64,000 bases of DNA from Nonomuraea helvata (GTDB lineage: Bacteria; Actinomycetota; Actinomycetes; Streptosporangiales; Streptosporangiaceae). Below, one piece after another: positions 1-7,977 of the stretch. The DNA is taken from NCBI RefSeq assembly GCF_039535785.1, contig NZ_BAAAXV010000009.1, positions 2,480,001 through 2,544,000 on the forward strand. Direction: 5' to 3'. The translations under genes were made by a program, and so were the position numbers. Under the pieces are notes generated by a model. That model was not told where the DNA came from. It was given only the letters and a program-made list of their open reading frames with translations, and searched no databases. Position 1 is the first letter of the stretch; the number at the start of each line of letters is the position of its first letter.

Positions 1-1005
1 GATGATGCCGTCGGTGTAGCACAGCACCCGATCGCCCTGCTGCAGCAGGTGCTCTGCGATCCGGGGCTCCTCACCGCCGCAGCCGACGGGCAATGTTGTC
101 GCGCTCTCCAGTTGTTGCACGACCCGGCCATCGCGGATCAGCAGCGGCGCGGGGTGGCCCGCGTTGACCAGCTCCAGCTCACCGGTGGTGATGTTCACGT
201 GCATCAGCTGTGCCGTGACGAAGTGGTCGGGCCCGAACTGCCGGCAGATGGCGTCGTCCATGAATGCGTACGTCTCGGCCAGGCTGACATACACGCGCCG
301 GGCATGCCGGTAGGCGCCGATGGCGATGGTCGCCATCGAGGCGGCATCCAGGCCATGGCCCATCGCGTCGATCACGGCCACGTGCAAGACGTTGTCGTTC
401 AGGGCGTAGTCGAAGCTGTCACCGGCGACGCGGTAGGCGGGCTCCAGCATGCCGGCCACCTCGATCTGCGGCACGGACATCGACAGCGGCGGCAGCAGGC
501 TCCATTGGATCTCCGCGGACACGCTCATCGGCTCCCGGCGCCTGGCCAGGAAGAACTGGTCGGTGTAGGAGTTCTTGGTGACCAGCATGTCGGCGACCAG
601 GCCGGCGAGCCGGCGCAGCAGGCGCCGGTCGTCGTCGGTGACGGCGTCCAGGGTCAGGGCCATCACACCCACCTGATCGCTTCCGTCCAGCAGGGGCAGG
701 TACATCCGTACGCCTCGGGCCTGCGCTACCTCGACGACTTCCGCGTGTAGGAAGGCCCGACCGGCGGGGGAGTCGGCTATCGGCTCGGGCCGGTCCACGT
801 GCAGCTTCCTGCCCGAAAGCGGCACCAGCAGCTCTTGGGCGTAGTCCTGGAGCAGGATCGAGACGTCACTGCCACCGACCCTGGCCACTTCCTCCGCGAT
901 CAGCGGGGCGATCAGCTGCGGTGGCATCAGCCGCGCCCTGTCCAGCAGCAGGCCGAGCAGGCGCTCGCCGAAACCCTCCGATCGGTCCACGATCTCCTCG
1001 CCCAT
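1..1005 (-). CDS. SpoIIE-type PP2C serine phosphatase with N-terminal GAF-like domain (3' end cut by window)
   Basis: Reading the complement from an ATG at 1005 gives 335 codons with no stop, running off the left edge. Residues about 1-150 look like a GAF-type sensor. The second half is a SpoIIE/PP2C catalytic domain: EIQWSLLPP, then VAGDSFDY (metal-binding Asp), VIDAMGHGLDAA, and NAGHPAPLLI, GDRVLCYTDGI near the end. In actinomycetes such proteins dephosphorylate STAS anti-sigma antagonists in partner-switching pathways. A STAS protein lies 3 kb away at 4227, but a link is only inferred. A GTG at 1017 is an alternative start. The C-terminal end, perhaps with an HATPase domain, is outside the window. 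Confidence 0.85.
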   Translation of the reverse strand, partial: MGEEIVDRSEGFGERLLGLLLDRARLMPPQLIAPLIAEEVARVGGSDVSILLQDYAQELLVPLSGRKLHVDRPEPIADSPAGRAFLHAEVVEVAQARGVRMYLPLLDGSDQVGVMALTLDAVTDDDRRLLRRLAGLVADMLVTKNSYTDQFFLARRREPMSVSAEIQWSLLPPLSMSVPQIEVAGMLEPAYRVAGDSFDYALNDNVLHVAVIDAMGHGLDAASMATIAIGAYRHARRVYVSLAETYAFMDDAICRQFGPDHFVTAQLMHVNITTGELELVNAGHPAPLLIRDGRVVQQLESATTLPVGCGGEEPRIAEHLLQQGDRVLCYTDGII

Positions 1006-1410
1006 GGCCGGGCTCACCCCCCCAATTTCCTGCACCGACGCCGATCACCGCTTCCGCGCAACGTGACCTGAAAAGCCTCCGGAGATGCCCATCACGCCAT
1101 GCACAGCATGCCGTCCCGCGCTGTTCACGCCCCAGTCAGAGCTTTCCCCTTGACCGCGTCGCCGTGCCCTTCAGCCTCGGCGCGGGCGGCGACCCGTGCA
1201 TGTTCACCCGTTAGTGCCCCCGGCCACTGACCGGTCGCCAGAACAGCGAAGGAGCCCGGCGGTCACGTCCTCACCGGCGTGCTCCACCGTTCAAGATCAA
1301 TCCCGCCGATTACCGCTCTACAGATGTTCCCCAAGGCCGGGTTCCACAATCGTGCTCATCTCTGAACTCCCAGGTCGAGCGGGGCTTGCCGGTTCGGCGT
1401 TGCCCGGCCC
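1006..1410. other. Non-coding stretch, nothing recognised
   Basis: About 400 bases between the phosphatase start and the resolvase remnant. The open frames here have no recognisable domain and atypical composition. The phosphatase promoter should lie at the left end, but I could not assign clear -35/-10 boxes. Confidence 0.4.
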
Positions 1411-1620
1411 TTACGTGGCGTCGGCGTCGAGGTTGCGGTAAATGGTGGCGTGGCCGACGCCGAGTCGGTCCGTGATCTGCTGGATGGTGTACGTGCGCTT
1501 GCCGTCTTGGCCCTTCAGCTCGTACAGCGCTCGGGCCATCTCAATTCCATCGGCGTCGAGCGCTCGCGGTCGGCCACCGACCCGGCCACGAGCTCGCGAG
1601 GAGGCCAGACCTTCGGGGGG
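1411..1620 (-). pseudogene. C-terminal fragment of a serine resolvase/invertase
   Basis: The complement reads EGLASSRARGRVGGRPRALD, then an HTH segment (YTIQQITDRLGVGHATIYR), and stops at TAA 1411-1413. This is the linker plus DNA-binding helix-turn-helix of Tn3-type resolvases and DNA invertases. The N-terminal catalytic domain with its active Ser is missing, so only about 65 residues remain. It is a relic of a transposon or invertase in this recombination-rich region. Confidence 0.8.
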
Positions 1621-1789
1621 CAGACCAAGTACGCCCGGCAGTGCCCGCCCCCCTGGAAGAAGGGCTGGTCAGCGGGTACGGTCGTGGTGGGCCGAGATGG
1701 GTTTGATACCGGTGGACAGCCGTTATCGCTAAGCATGGCCGGGTCTGTGACGACCCTGACTCTGGAGTTCCTTCAGCTTGCGGCGAGCC

Positions 1790-1925
1790 GCAAGGTAGCA
1801 ACAGTCGGATCAGCCCTTCAGGGGCGTATGTTCGCCTTCGTCGACGACCGCAGCCGCACGACGCTCGGGTACCGGTGAGAGGTTCGCCGAGGGCACCGTC
1901 CGACTGGCCAATGCCAGGGCGTGTC
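1790..1925 (+). pseudogene. Fragment of a DDE integrase/transposase catalytic core, frameshifted
   Basis: One frame gives GRMFAFVDDRSRTTLGYR then a stop. Another frame continues with RFAEGTVRLANA. Together they resemble the conserved block around the first to second Asp region of actinobacterial rve-type integrases (pattern FAFxDDHSRxxxGxRF-AEDTVRLAxA). The element is short and shifted, so it is a relic. The assignment rests on pattern recognition only. Confidence 0.5.
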
Positions 1926-1929
1926 GGGG

Positions 1930-2190
1930 CTACAGGTACTGGCCCGCCTCGGCGCTGGCTGTCTTCGACACACGCGCCGACACCACGTTGGAGAGGTTGA
2001 TGACCACGCCGTTCACGTCGGTCTCACGGCCATATCTCGCCCGCATCAACACCAGGCTGCGCCGTTCGTCCATAGCACGAGCGATCGCCGCCACCGCCTC
2101 CGGCTCCCCGTCGAAGTCCCCGCTCATCACGGAGACGTCTTCGCCGCTCATCAGGTGGAATCGAATGATCAGTGCGACATTCTCAGGCAC
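1930..2190 (-). CDS. Small hypothetical protein, 86 aa
   Basis: I start it at GTG 2190 because AAAGGAG lies about 7 nt upstream of that codon on the minus strand; the open frame itself extends further. The protein begins VPENVALIIRFHL and contains a stretch rich in charged and aliphatic residues (RARYGRETDVNGVVINLSNVV) typical of a small mixed alpha/beta fold. The second half reads like a protein with a final beta-hairpin. I do not recognise the family. It is downstream of, and on the same strand as, the recombinase at 2361, separated by 170 bases with a hairpin, so it probably has its own promoter. Confidence 0.6.
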   Translation of the reverse strand: MPENVALIIRFHLMSGEDVSVMSGDFDGEPEAVAAIARAMDERRSLVLMRARYGRETDVNGVVINLSNVVSARVSKTASAEAGQYL

Positions 2191-2273
2191 AGCCGGCTCC
2201 TTTCGCCAGAATCCGCAAGGGACCCCTGCCCAGCGTCGAACCCTGTAGGCGGCTGTCCTCCACATTCGCCTAC

Positions 2274-2291
2274 CGCGGCGCGGACGCCGCG
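2274..2291 (-). terminator. GC hairpin after the recombinase gene
   Basis: CGCGGCG and CGCCGCG form a perfect 7-bp stem with a CGGA loop, 70 bases past the recombinase stop. There is no U-tract, so a terminator role is only likely. Confidence 0.4.
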
Positions 2292-2360
2292 CCCTCCAGC
2301 CGGGCTGGGATACGGGAGGGCCATCGCGGCACCCGCTCCCGACGCGGTTTGTTGCGCTGG

Positions 2361-3368
2361 TCAGTGGTCGGTGATGAGGGAGTCCAAAGCGGCTTCCTTG
2401 TCGGCCTCGTTCGGCAGGGCGTAGCGGCGGGTGGTGTCCAACGAGCTGTGACCGAGGAGTTCGGCGACCAGGATGGGGTCCTTGCCGTCGCGGATGAGCT
2501 GGGTGGCGAAAGTGTGGCGCAGGACGTGCGGGCTGAAGGGCTCGGTGGGGTCGTCACCCAGGCCGACGGCGTCGCCGAGACCGGTGATGACGTCGCGGGC
2601 GGCGCGGTCGCTCAGTCGGCCGCCGCGGTGGTTGAGGAACACCGCGGGGTGGGTGCCGGCCCCCTTCCAGCCGGTGCGAGTTGCCAGCCAGTCGGTCAGG
2701 GCCTGGCGCAGGTCTGGGTGGACGGGCAGCAGGCGGATTTTGCCGCCGTCGCGGCCTTTTCCGCGGATGCGGAGTTCGCCCTTGCGGGCTGACAGGCGCA
2801 GGTCGGCCAGGTCGAGGCCGACGACTTCGGAGATGCGCAGGCCGGCGTAGTAGGGCAGTAGGGCGATGGCCTTGTCGCGCGGGGATGCGGTGAGCTGGAC
2901 GTGGCGGAGGTAGCGGCGGGTACGTCGGGCGTCCAGGGCGCGGGGGGCAGTGCGGCGGGCGTCGCGCTCACGGGGGGGCTGGGGCTTGCCGAGGCCGCCG
3001 CGGGCGTAGAAGTCGTCGATGGCCGACAGGTAGGCGTCGATGGTGTTGGGGGCACGGCGGCCGTTTTTCAGGTGGCGGCGGAAGTCGTCTACCGCGCCGG
3101 TGGCCGCGACCGGGTCGCTGAGCGGGTCGCCGTCCAGAGCGCCCGCGTCGGCTTGGCCGGCCAGCCAGGCCAGGTAGCCGCGCAGCCGGGAGGCGTACTT
3201 GGCCTTGGTGGAGTCGGCCAGCGGGGCGCGCTCGAGTGCGGCGGTGTAGCCGGCCAGGACGGCGGCGTGGGGGGCGGGGAGCGGGACGGCCCGCGACCAG
3301 CGTGTGTCTCCGGAAGCTGGTCCGACCGGTTCTGTGATCTCTGAAGGCGTGTTTCCGGAGTTCACCAC
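2361..3368 (-). CDS. Tyrosine site-specific recombinase (XerC/D-like phage integrase family)
   Basis: 335 aa. An N-terminal SAM-like core-binding domain spans residues about 35-130 (LAGYTAALERA, STKAKYASRLRGYLAWL). The catalytic domain has all expected residues: Arg in YYAGLRISEVVGL, Lys in the RGKGRDGGK hairpin, HVLRHTFATQL (H-x-x-R), and LLGHSSLDTTRRYA with the His and nucleophilic Tyr. It cuts and rejoins DNA through a 3'-phosphotyrosine. The GTG start at 3368 has GGAGG about 9 nt upstream, and this Shine-Dalgarno lies inside a perfect inverted repeat (3375-3413). It may be a stand-alone integrase of a small element with the 86-aa gene beside it. Confidence 0.9.
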   Translation of the reverse strand: MVNSGNTPSEITEPVGPASGDTRWSRAVPLPAPHAAVLAGYTAALERAPLADSTKAKYASRLRGYLAWLAGQADAGALDGDPLSDPVAATGAVDDFRRHLKNGRRAPNTIDAYLSAIDDFYARGGLGKPQPPRERDARRTAPRALDARRTRRYLRHVQLTASPRDKAIALLPYYAGLRISEVVGLDLADLRLSARKGELRIRGKGRDGGKIRLLPVHPDLRQALTDWLATRTGWKGAGTHPAVFLNHRGGRLSDRAARDVITGLGDAVGLGDDPTEPFSPHVLRHTFATQLIRDGKDPILVAELLGHSSLDTTRRYALPNEADKEAALDSLITDH

Positions 3369-3374
3369 ACCAGT

Positions 3375-3413
3375 CTACCTCCGGAATTACCGAATTCCGG
3401 AAGTAGGAGGTAG
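3375..3413. promoter_or_regulatory. Two-tier inverted repeat overlapping the recombinase ribosome-binding site
   Basis: The outer arms are CTACCTCC (3375-3382) and GGAGGTAG (3406-3413). The inner arms are CCGGAATT (3381-3388) and AATTCCGG (3393-3400). The inner palindrome is centred at 3390.5 and the outer at 3394. The left outer arm supplies the recombinase Shine-Dalgarno on the minus strand. It could be an operator, a recombination core site or both. Confidence 0.6.
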
Positions 3414-3517
3414 GGTGAAGTTACCGAGGACTTTTCGAGCGTTGGCATTCAGGTCTGCGTCGCCCCCGGCGAACCACCACCGGCCCCTTCGGAGGGGCCC
3501 GGACAGGTCAGGCGACC

Positions 3518-4108
3518 ATGACGCCGACACTTCTTTCTCAACGCGCACCGCTCAGCTCCACCTCGTCGGCGATCCCTCGGGTCGATTCCGTGCTACGGCT
3601 CAGTCTCCACCCGGTGCTGGATCGGCGAGCGGTGGTGGACGGTGCCTGGTGGCCCTACTCCCGTGACGCGGCCGCCGAACTGCCCGGTCTCATCGCCGCC
3701 GTCGACCAGCGGCTGCAGCGGACCACGCTGCTGGTAGGCGTGCAGCGGGACGCGTGGCAGAGCATCCCGCACCGCATGCCGGCACGCGGGCGTCAGGTCC
3801 GCTTCGGCTGGTTCCGCCACGCCGACTCGCGCGTGATCACTCTCATCTTTGCGGCCGGCGAGCCGGTCGTCCTGCTGGTCATCCCGCCGGGCACCGCGGC
3901 CGGTCCTGGTGAGGTCATGCTCAAGCTCACCGCTCAGGACACCGCAGGCTTGAGCATCGACGACATTCTCACCGTCGCGCGCTTGCCGCCCGACCCCGCT
4001 CTGCGCGGGACGGCCGCCGACAGCTTGGCCTGCTGGGAGGACGAGGGCGGGTCGGTCACCGACCAGGAGGCGCCCTCCTCCACCAGACGGCCGTCAGCGC
4101 CGGCGTGA
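3518..4108 (+). CDS. DUF5994 family protein
   Basis: 196 aa. The segment LRLSLHPVLDRRAVVDGAWWPYSRDAA followed by ELPGLIAAVDQ is the signature block of the actinobacterial DUF5994 family. The next part (RQVRFGWFRHADSRVITL, then a hydrophobic strand ending VVLLVIPPGT) is also family-like. It is soluble with no signal peptide. The function is unknown. Members often sit near STAS/anti-sigma genes, as here (STAS gene 118 bases downstream). The ATG at 3518 has only a weak Shine-Dalgarno. A short hairpin with a TCGG loop lies just upstream at 3482-3499. Confidence 0.75.
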   Translation: MTPTLLSQRAPLSSTSSAIPRVDSVLRLSLHPVLDRRAVVDGAWWPYSRDAAAELPGLIAAVDQRLQRTTLLVGVQRDAWQSIPHRMPARGRQVRFGWFRHADSRVITLIFAAGEPVVLLVIPPGTAAGPGEVMLKLTAQDTAGLSIDDILTVARLPPDPALRGTAADSLACWEDEGGSVTDQEAPSSTRRPSAPA

Positions 4109-4120
4109 CCTGCGTGCCGT

Positions 4121-4186
4121 CTGCCGACCGGATCGAACGGTCCCAGACCGCCCGTTCTGGCGGCGGACCGGCTTTCCGGTCGGCAG
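4121..4186. terminator. Hairpin between the DUF5994 and STAS genes
   Basis: CTGCCGACCGG (4121-4131) and CCGGTCGGCAG (4176-4186) are perfect 11-nt arms around a 44-nt insert that itself contains a small stem. There is no U-tract. It may end the DUF5994 transcript or fold in the leader of the STAS-desaturase operon. Confidence 0.45.
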
Positions 4187-4226
4187 GCATCTCAGCTTTT
4201 CAGCTTCTCCACAAGGGAGACATTCC

Positions 4227-4550
4227 ATGACCGTCACAGACACCGCGCCACTCGGCGTGGCCAACCCATCAAGTCCGACCACCGTTCATCTGTCCGGCGA
4301 TATCGACATCTTCACCAGCGCAGCGCTTCGCCAGCAGCTGATGAGCACGCTGCACTACAGCACGAGCCTGCTCATTCTCGACCTGTCGCAGGTGTCGTTC
4401 TGTGACGCCGGAGGCTTGGCCGTCCTGGTCGGCATCCAGCACCGCGCCCAGTCGATGGGCATCACTTTGGTCCTGACCGCGCCCCGCCCGTTCATGACCC
4501 GGCTGCTGCACATGACCGGCCTGGACCGCGGCCTGCCGATGGTGGTGTGA
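4227..4550 (+). CDS. STAS-domain anti-sigma factor antagonist-like protein
   Basis: 107 aa, a single STAS domain: VHLSGDIDIFTSAALRQQL, LLILDLSQVSFCDAGGLAVL, and the C-terminal helix MTRLLHMTGLDRGLPMV. STAS antagonists bind anti-sigma kinases and release sigma factors, and are switched off by phosphorylation of a Ser in a DSSG-type motif. Here that motif reads CDAGGL, with neither Ser present, so the usual phospho-switch appears to be lost. ATG 4227 follows AAGGGAGA. The stop codon overlaps the start of the desaturase gene by 4 nt, so the two are translationally coupled. Confidence 0.85.
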   Translation: MTVTDTAPLGVANPSSPTTVHLSGDIDIFTSAALRQQLMSTLHYSTSLLILDLSQVSFCDAGGLAVLVGIQHRAQSMGITLVLTAPRPFMTRLLHMTGLDRGLPMVV

Positions 4551-5569
4551 CCGGGGTGCGCGCCCAGGCCCCGGCATATGACGGGCGATCTCCGTTTCCG
4601 CACGCCCAGCAGCCCCTCAGCGTCCACGCCGGGCAGGAGGTACTGACGACCACGATCGTCATCGCGCCGTTCATCGCGCTGGGCGCTGGCATCTGGCTGG
4701 CCTGGGGAAACGGGATCACCCTCACCGACCTGCTGCTGGCCGCCGTCTTCTACGTCGTGACCGGGCTGGGGGTGACGGTCGGCTTCCACCGGCTGCTGAC
4801 CCACCGTTCCTTCACCGCCCGCCCATGGCTGCGCGTCATTCTGGCCGTGGCCGGGTCTATGAGCTTTCAGGGCAACCTGATCGACTGGGTGGCCGTCCAC
4901 CGCCGCCACCACGCCTTCACCGACCAGCCGGGCGACCCGCACTCCCCCTACCGCTACGGCACCGGTCTTGGCGGGCAGCTGCGTGGCCTGGCCCATGCCC
5001 ACCTGGGTTGGCTGTTTTCCAGCGAACCCACCTCTGTCGCACGGTATGCCCCCGACCTGCTGCGCAACGATCCGGCCATGCTGCGGATCTCGCGCGCCTT
5101 CCCCGCCTTGTGCGCCGTCTCTCTGCTTCTGCCGTTCGCGGCGGGCTGGGCGATCAGCGGCAGCCTGTACGGTGGGCTGACCGCGTTCATCTGGGCAGGC
5201 CTGGTCCGCATCGCCCTGCTGCAGCACGTGACCTGGAGCGTCAACTCCCTGTGCCACGTGATCGATGAGCGGCCGCACAAAACCCGTCGCCACGACCGCT
5301 CCACCGACCTGTGGCCGCTGGCGCTGCTGTCCTTCGGGGAAAGTTGGCACAACGGCCACCACAGCCAGCCCAGCTGCGCCCGGCACGGCCGCAGCGGCCG
5401 CCAGATCGACCCCTCAGCCGCCCTCATCAGCCTGTTCGAACGCCTGAACTGGGTCACCAACGTGCACTGGCAGCCCTCCGACGTCCTCAGCCACCATCGC
5501 ACGGTGGCCGGCAAACACACGCTGCGCACCAGTACCCCACGCCCCAGCGAGACTGGCGACCTCGCATAA
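4547..5569 (+). CDS. Membrane fatty acyl-CoA desaturase (delta-9 type)
   Basis: 340 aa. It has the three His boxes of the acyl-CoA desaturase family: HRLLTH (about 85), HRRHH (about 122) and HNGHHS (about 270). Hydrophobic segments flank them (TTIVIAPFIALGAGIWLAW, LLLAAVFYVVTGLGVTVGF, FPALCAVSLLLPFAAGWAI). The family inserts a cis double bond into acyl chains using a di-iron centre and electron donors, adjusting membrane fluidity. The GTG start at 4547 overlaps the STAS stop. Coupling of a STAS regulator to a desaturase is unusual and may tie membrane composition to a stress response, which is inference. The His residues are intact, so it should be active. Confidence 0.88.
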   Translation: MTGVRAQAPAYDGRSPFPHAQQPLSVHAGQEVLTTTIVIAPFIALGAGIWLAWGNGITLTDLLLAAVFYVVTGLGVTVGFHRLLTHRSFTARPWLRVILAVAGSMSFQGNLIDWVAVHRRHHAFTDQPGDPHSPYRYGTGLGGQLRGLAHAHLGWLFSSEPTSVARYAPDLLRNDPAMLRISRAFPALCAVSLLLPFAAGWAISGSLYGGLTAFIWAGLVRIALLQHVTWSVNSLCHVIDERPHKTRRHDRSTDLWPLALLSFGESWHNGHHSQPSCARHGRSGRQIDPSAALISLFERLNWVTNVHWQPSDVLSHHRTVAGKHTLRTSTPRPSETGDLA

Positions 5570-5983
5570 TCAGATACCGTCCTGCGCTGGCACCGCGATC
5601 TGCTGAAACGGCGTCATGCCCGTAATGGTGTAGGGCTCGAGTATTCGATTCATGCGCTGATCTGCAGTCCTTGGCAGGCTTGCAGATCCTGATCGTTGCT
5701 GTCTGAGCGGTTACTCAAAAACAGGTTGAGTGACTGCTCAAACCGGGAGAGCTGAAGGTCCAGCGTGTCTACGAACCCGCAGGTCGGGCGCTGCGGCTGA
5801 ATATTCGAGCCCCCAGGATGCCAGGCTTATCGCAGGGAGGGATTCTCGCCGGTTGCGGTCGAGGCCATCGTGGCAGGGCGTCTTATCCACAGGCTAATCA
5901 GTGGCCTGAGAGATCTACCTGATCTTCATTGGACGTAGATGCTGTTGTTGCCATCGTCTCACGTGAGCCACACGAGGGAGTGA
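5570..5983. other. Intergenic region with an imperfect 15-bp inverted repeat
   Basis: No gene is visible over about 410 bases. At 5704-5740 two 15-nt arms (TGAGCGGTTACTCAA and TTGAGTGACTGCTCA, 13 of 15 complementary) surround a 7-nt spacer. This arrangement is typical of a recombinase crossover site or an operator. It lies 245 bases upstream of the first integrase copy. Confidence 0.45.
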
Positions 5984-5989
5984 GTGACG

Positions 5990-7279
5990 ATGACACGCAT
6001 TCAAGATCACCACGCGGTGTATCGGCGTTGTGGCTGCGCGAATGCCGCGACAGGCAAGCGGCTGGGAAACCGCTGCGCCCGACTGGCGGAGTCGGCGCAC
6101 GGCAGTTGGTATTTCGCTGTCCAGGTGACGGACGTGTCCGGGCAGCGGCAGCGACTGCGCCGTGGCGGCTTCCCCACGGCTGAGGCGGCGCGGCAGGCCG
6201 CCCGTGATCTTGCTCAGTCGTTGGAGGCGGCGCCGGTGTCTGGGTTCTGCACGGTCGCCCAGTGGCTGCGTTACTGGCTGTCGGTGGTTAAGCAGCGGAT
6301 CCGGCCGACCACGTACAAGGCCTACCGTGATCACGTGCGGCTGTTCCTCATCCCGCATCTCGGGCTGGTCCCGCTTCGCCGGTTGTCGAGGCGGCACGTC
6401 GTCAGGATGTTCACCGCTGTGGCCAGGCGCCGCACCAGGTACGGCAAGCCGATCAGCGCGGCCACCCTGGAAAGGATCCGGGCGACGCTGCGGGCCGCGT
6501 TGAACGAGGCTCTACGGGAAGACGTGATCCGTGACAACCTGGCACGAGGGCTACGGCTACCGTCGCCGCGCCACATCCACCCCGTGGTGTGGACCCCGCG
6601 ACGCGTGGCAGCCTGGCGGCGCACCGGCGAGCGCCCCGCCGTAGCCGTGTGGACGGTCGAGCAACTGACAGCGTTCCTCGCCTTCGTCCGTGACGACCGG
6701 CTGTTCGCGTTGTGGTGGCTGATCGCTCTACGAGGCCTGCGGCGCGCGGAGGTAGCCGGGCTGCGCTGGATCGATCTCGACACTGACCCGCGCGAACTCA
6801 CCATCGCCCGTCAACTCGTCCACACCGACCACGGGCTGTATCCGTGTCCGCCGAAGAGTGCCTCAGCCAGCGCGGCGTCGCTCTGGATCTCGACACTCTC
6901 CGGCTGCTGCGCCGCCACGAACGAGCCCAGCGCGGTGAACAGGGCGACGACTGGTCGCCAACAGCCCCGATGTTCACTCGTGAGAACGGTGAGGCGATCG
7001 ATCCCGACTACCTCAGTTTACCGTTTTCACAAGCTGGTTCTGGCCAGTGGCCTTCCCCCGGTGCGGCTGCATGACCTGAGGCATGGAGCGGCGACGCTGG
7101 CCCTGGCGGCAGGAGCGGATCTGCGGGTGGTGCAGGGCCTCCTCGGACATGCCAGCATCGTGATCACCGCCGACACGTATACCTCGGTGCTGCCGGATGA
7201 TGTCGGCGTTGGCGGGGGCATGCGCAGCACGACGGCACATGTGCTAGATTGGGCTCAGTTGCAGTTGTGGTACCCATAA
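5990..7279 (+). pseudogene. Tyrosine integrase, copy 1, with two compensating frameshifts
   Basis: From ATG 5990 (GGGAG upstream; GTG 5984 also possible) the frame stays open to 7279. It has an Arm-type Cys motif (YRRCGC), an N-terminal core-binding domain, Arg in LRGLRRAEVAGLRW, Lys in PPKSAS, HDLRHG, and GHASIVITADTY with His and Tyr. Between about 6864 and 7015 the correct sequence (ending PMFTRENGEAIDPDYLS) lies in another frame. Comparison with copy 2, which reads GCCTCCAGCC where this copy has GCCTCAGCC, shows a 1-nt deletion at about 6864. An extra T in AGTTTACC near 7018 restores the frame. About 50 residues are scrambled while the catalytic residues survive. It is probably inactive unless these are sequencing errors. 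Confidence 0.8.
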
Positions 7280-7288
7280 AGACTTGTG

Positions 7289-7324
7289 TGCACCTGACGG
7301 TATGTAGCCTCAGGTGCATTTTTT
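7289..7324 (+). terminator. Rho-independent terminator after integrase copy 1
   Basis: TGCACCTGA (7289-7297) pairs perfectly with TCAGGTGCA (7310-7318), followed at once by TTTTTT. It ends the integrase transcript and insulates the cold-shock gene. Confidence 0.9.
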
Positions 7325-7419
7325 GTTCTCCGGTCATCTCCGGGTGTGTGGTCCTATCGCGGCGACGCGGAATCCGTTCGATGCGGATTTCGGCTTTGCA
7401 CCCATCGAAGGAGATCAAC

Positions 7420-7626
7420 ATGGCTTCTGGCACCGTGAAGTGGTTCAACGCGGAAAAGGGCTTCGGCTTTATCGAGCAGGACGGCGGCGGCGCCGACGTC
7501 TTTGCGCACTACTCCAACATCGTCGCCAACGGCGGCTACCGTGAGCTGCGCGAGGGCCAGAAGGTGGCCTTCGACGTCACGCAGGGCCAGAAGGGCCCGC
7601 AGGCCGAGAACATCGTTCCCGCCTGA
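7420..7626 (+). CDS. Cold-shock protein (CspA family RNA chaperone)
   Basis: 68 aa starting MASGTVKWFNAEKGFGFIEQ. It has the two RNA-binding motifs of the cold-shock domain, KGFGFI (RNP1) and DVFAHYS (RNP2-like), and ends ENIVPA. It binds single-stranded RNA/DNA and melts secondary structure. I chose ATG 7420 because GAAGGAG sits 7 nt upstream and the length matches the family (65-70 aa); the longer open frame upstream is not family sequence. A strong hairpin follows the stop. The DEAD-box helicase 350 bases downstream on the same strand is a likely functional partner in RNA remodelling. Confidence 0.95.
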   Translation: MASGTVKWFNAEKGFGFIEQDGGGADVFAHYSNIVANGGYRELREGQKVAFDVTQGQKGPQAENIVPA

Positions 7627-7642
7627 CACTGCGCACCACGTA

Positions 7643-7688
7643 GCCGGGGCCCGCGCCGCAGGGCGCGGTCCCCGGCGCGTTGCTTTTG
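7643..7688 (+). terminator. Strong GC hairpin after the cold-shock gene
   Basis: GCCGGGGCCCGCGCC (7643-7657) pairs with GGGCGCGGTCCCCGGC (7661-7676) with one mismatch/bulge around a 3-nt loop, followed by a T-rich tail (TTGCTTTT). It acts as a terminator or transcript-end stabiliser. Confidence 0.85.
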
Positions 7689-7977
7689 GGCATCCATCGT
7701 GCCGTGATGACCTCACAATCCGAGAAGCACAGCGTGTCTGTTCTTCCGCCGCACACCGGATGCACCACCGATGGCTCCGGTTCGGGCATAGGCCCGCTCC
7801 AGTTCTACGGCGCCGCATCACAGCCGCGTTCTTCCCGGCGAAAGCCGACCATTTCGACGTACGAGCCCAGGCTGTTTCCGCCGGTTCGACTCGTCTTTCA
7901 TCGGCTCGTGCTAGCTGTTCTTGTGCCGCTCATCGCGCCGAGGATCCTGACACGTGCCGCATCGAGGAAGGTTCTGC
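7689..7977. other. Leader region of the DEAD-box helicase
   Basis: About 290 bases between the cold-shock terminator and the helicase start. No gene is recognised. It should hold the helicase promoter and a long 5' leader, which is common for cold-inducible RNA helicases. I found no clear promoter boxes. Confidence 0.35.

Noticed and set aside
1442..1878. Plus-strand open frames of 96 and 142 codons
   Set aside because: They overlap the resolvase and integrase relics. Only the short integrase block at 1790-1925 is meaningful.
7249..7419. N-terminal extension of the cold-shock protein
   Set aside because: The frame is open upstream but the ATG at 7420 has the Shine-Dalgarno and the standard cold-shock length; the upstream part spans the integrase terminator.
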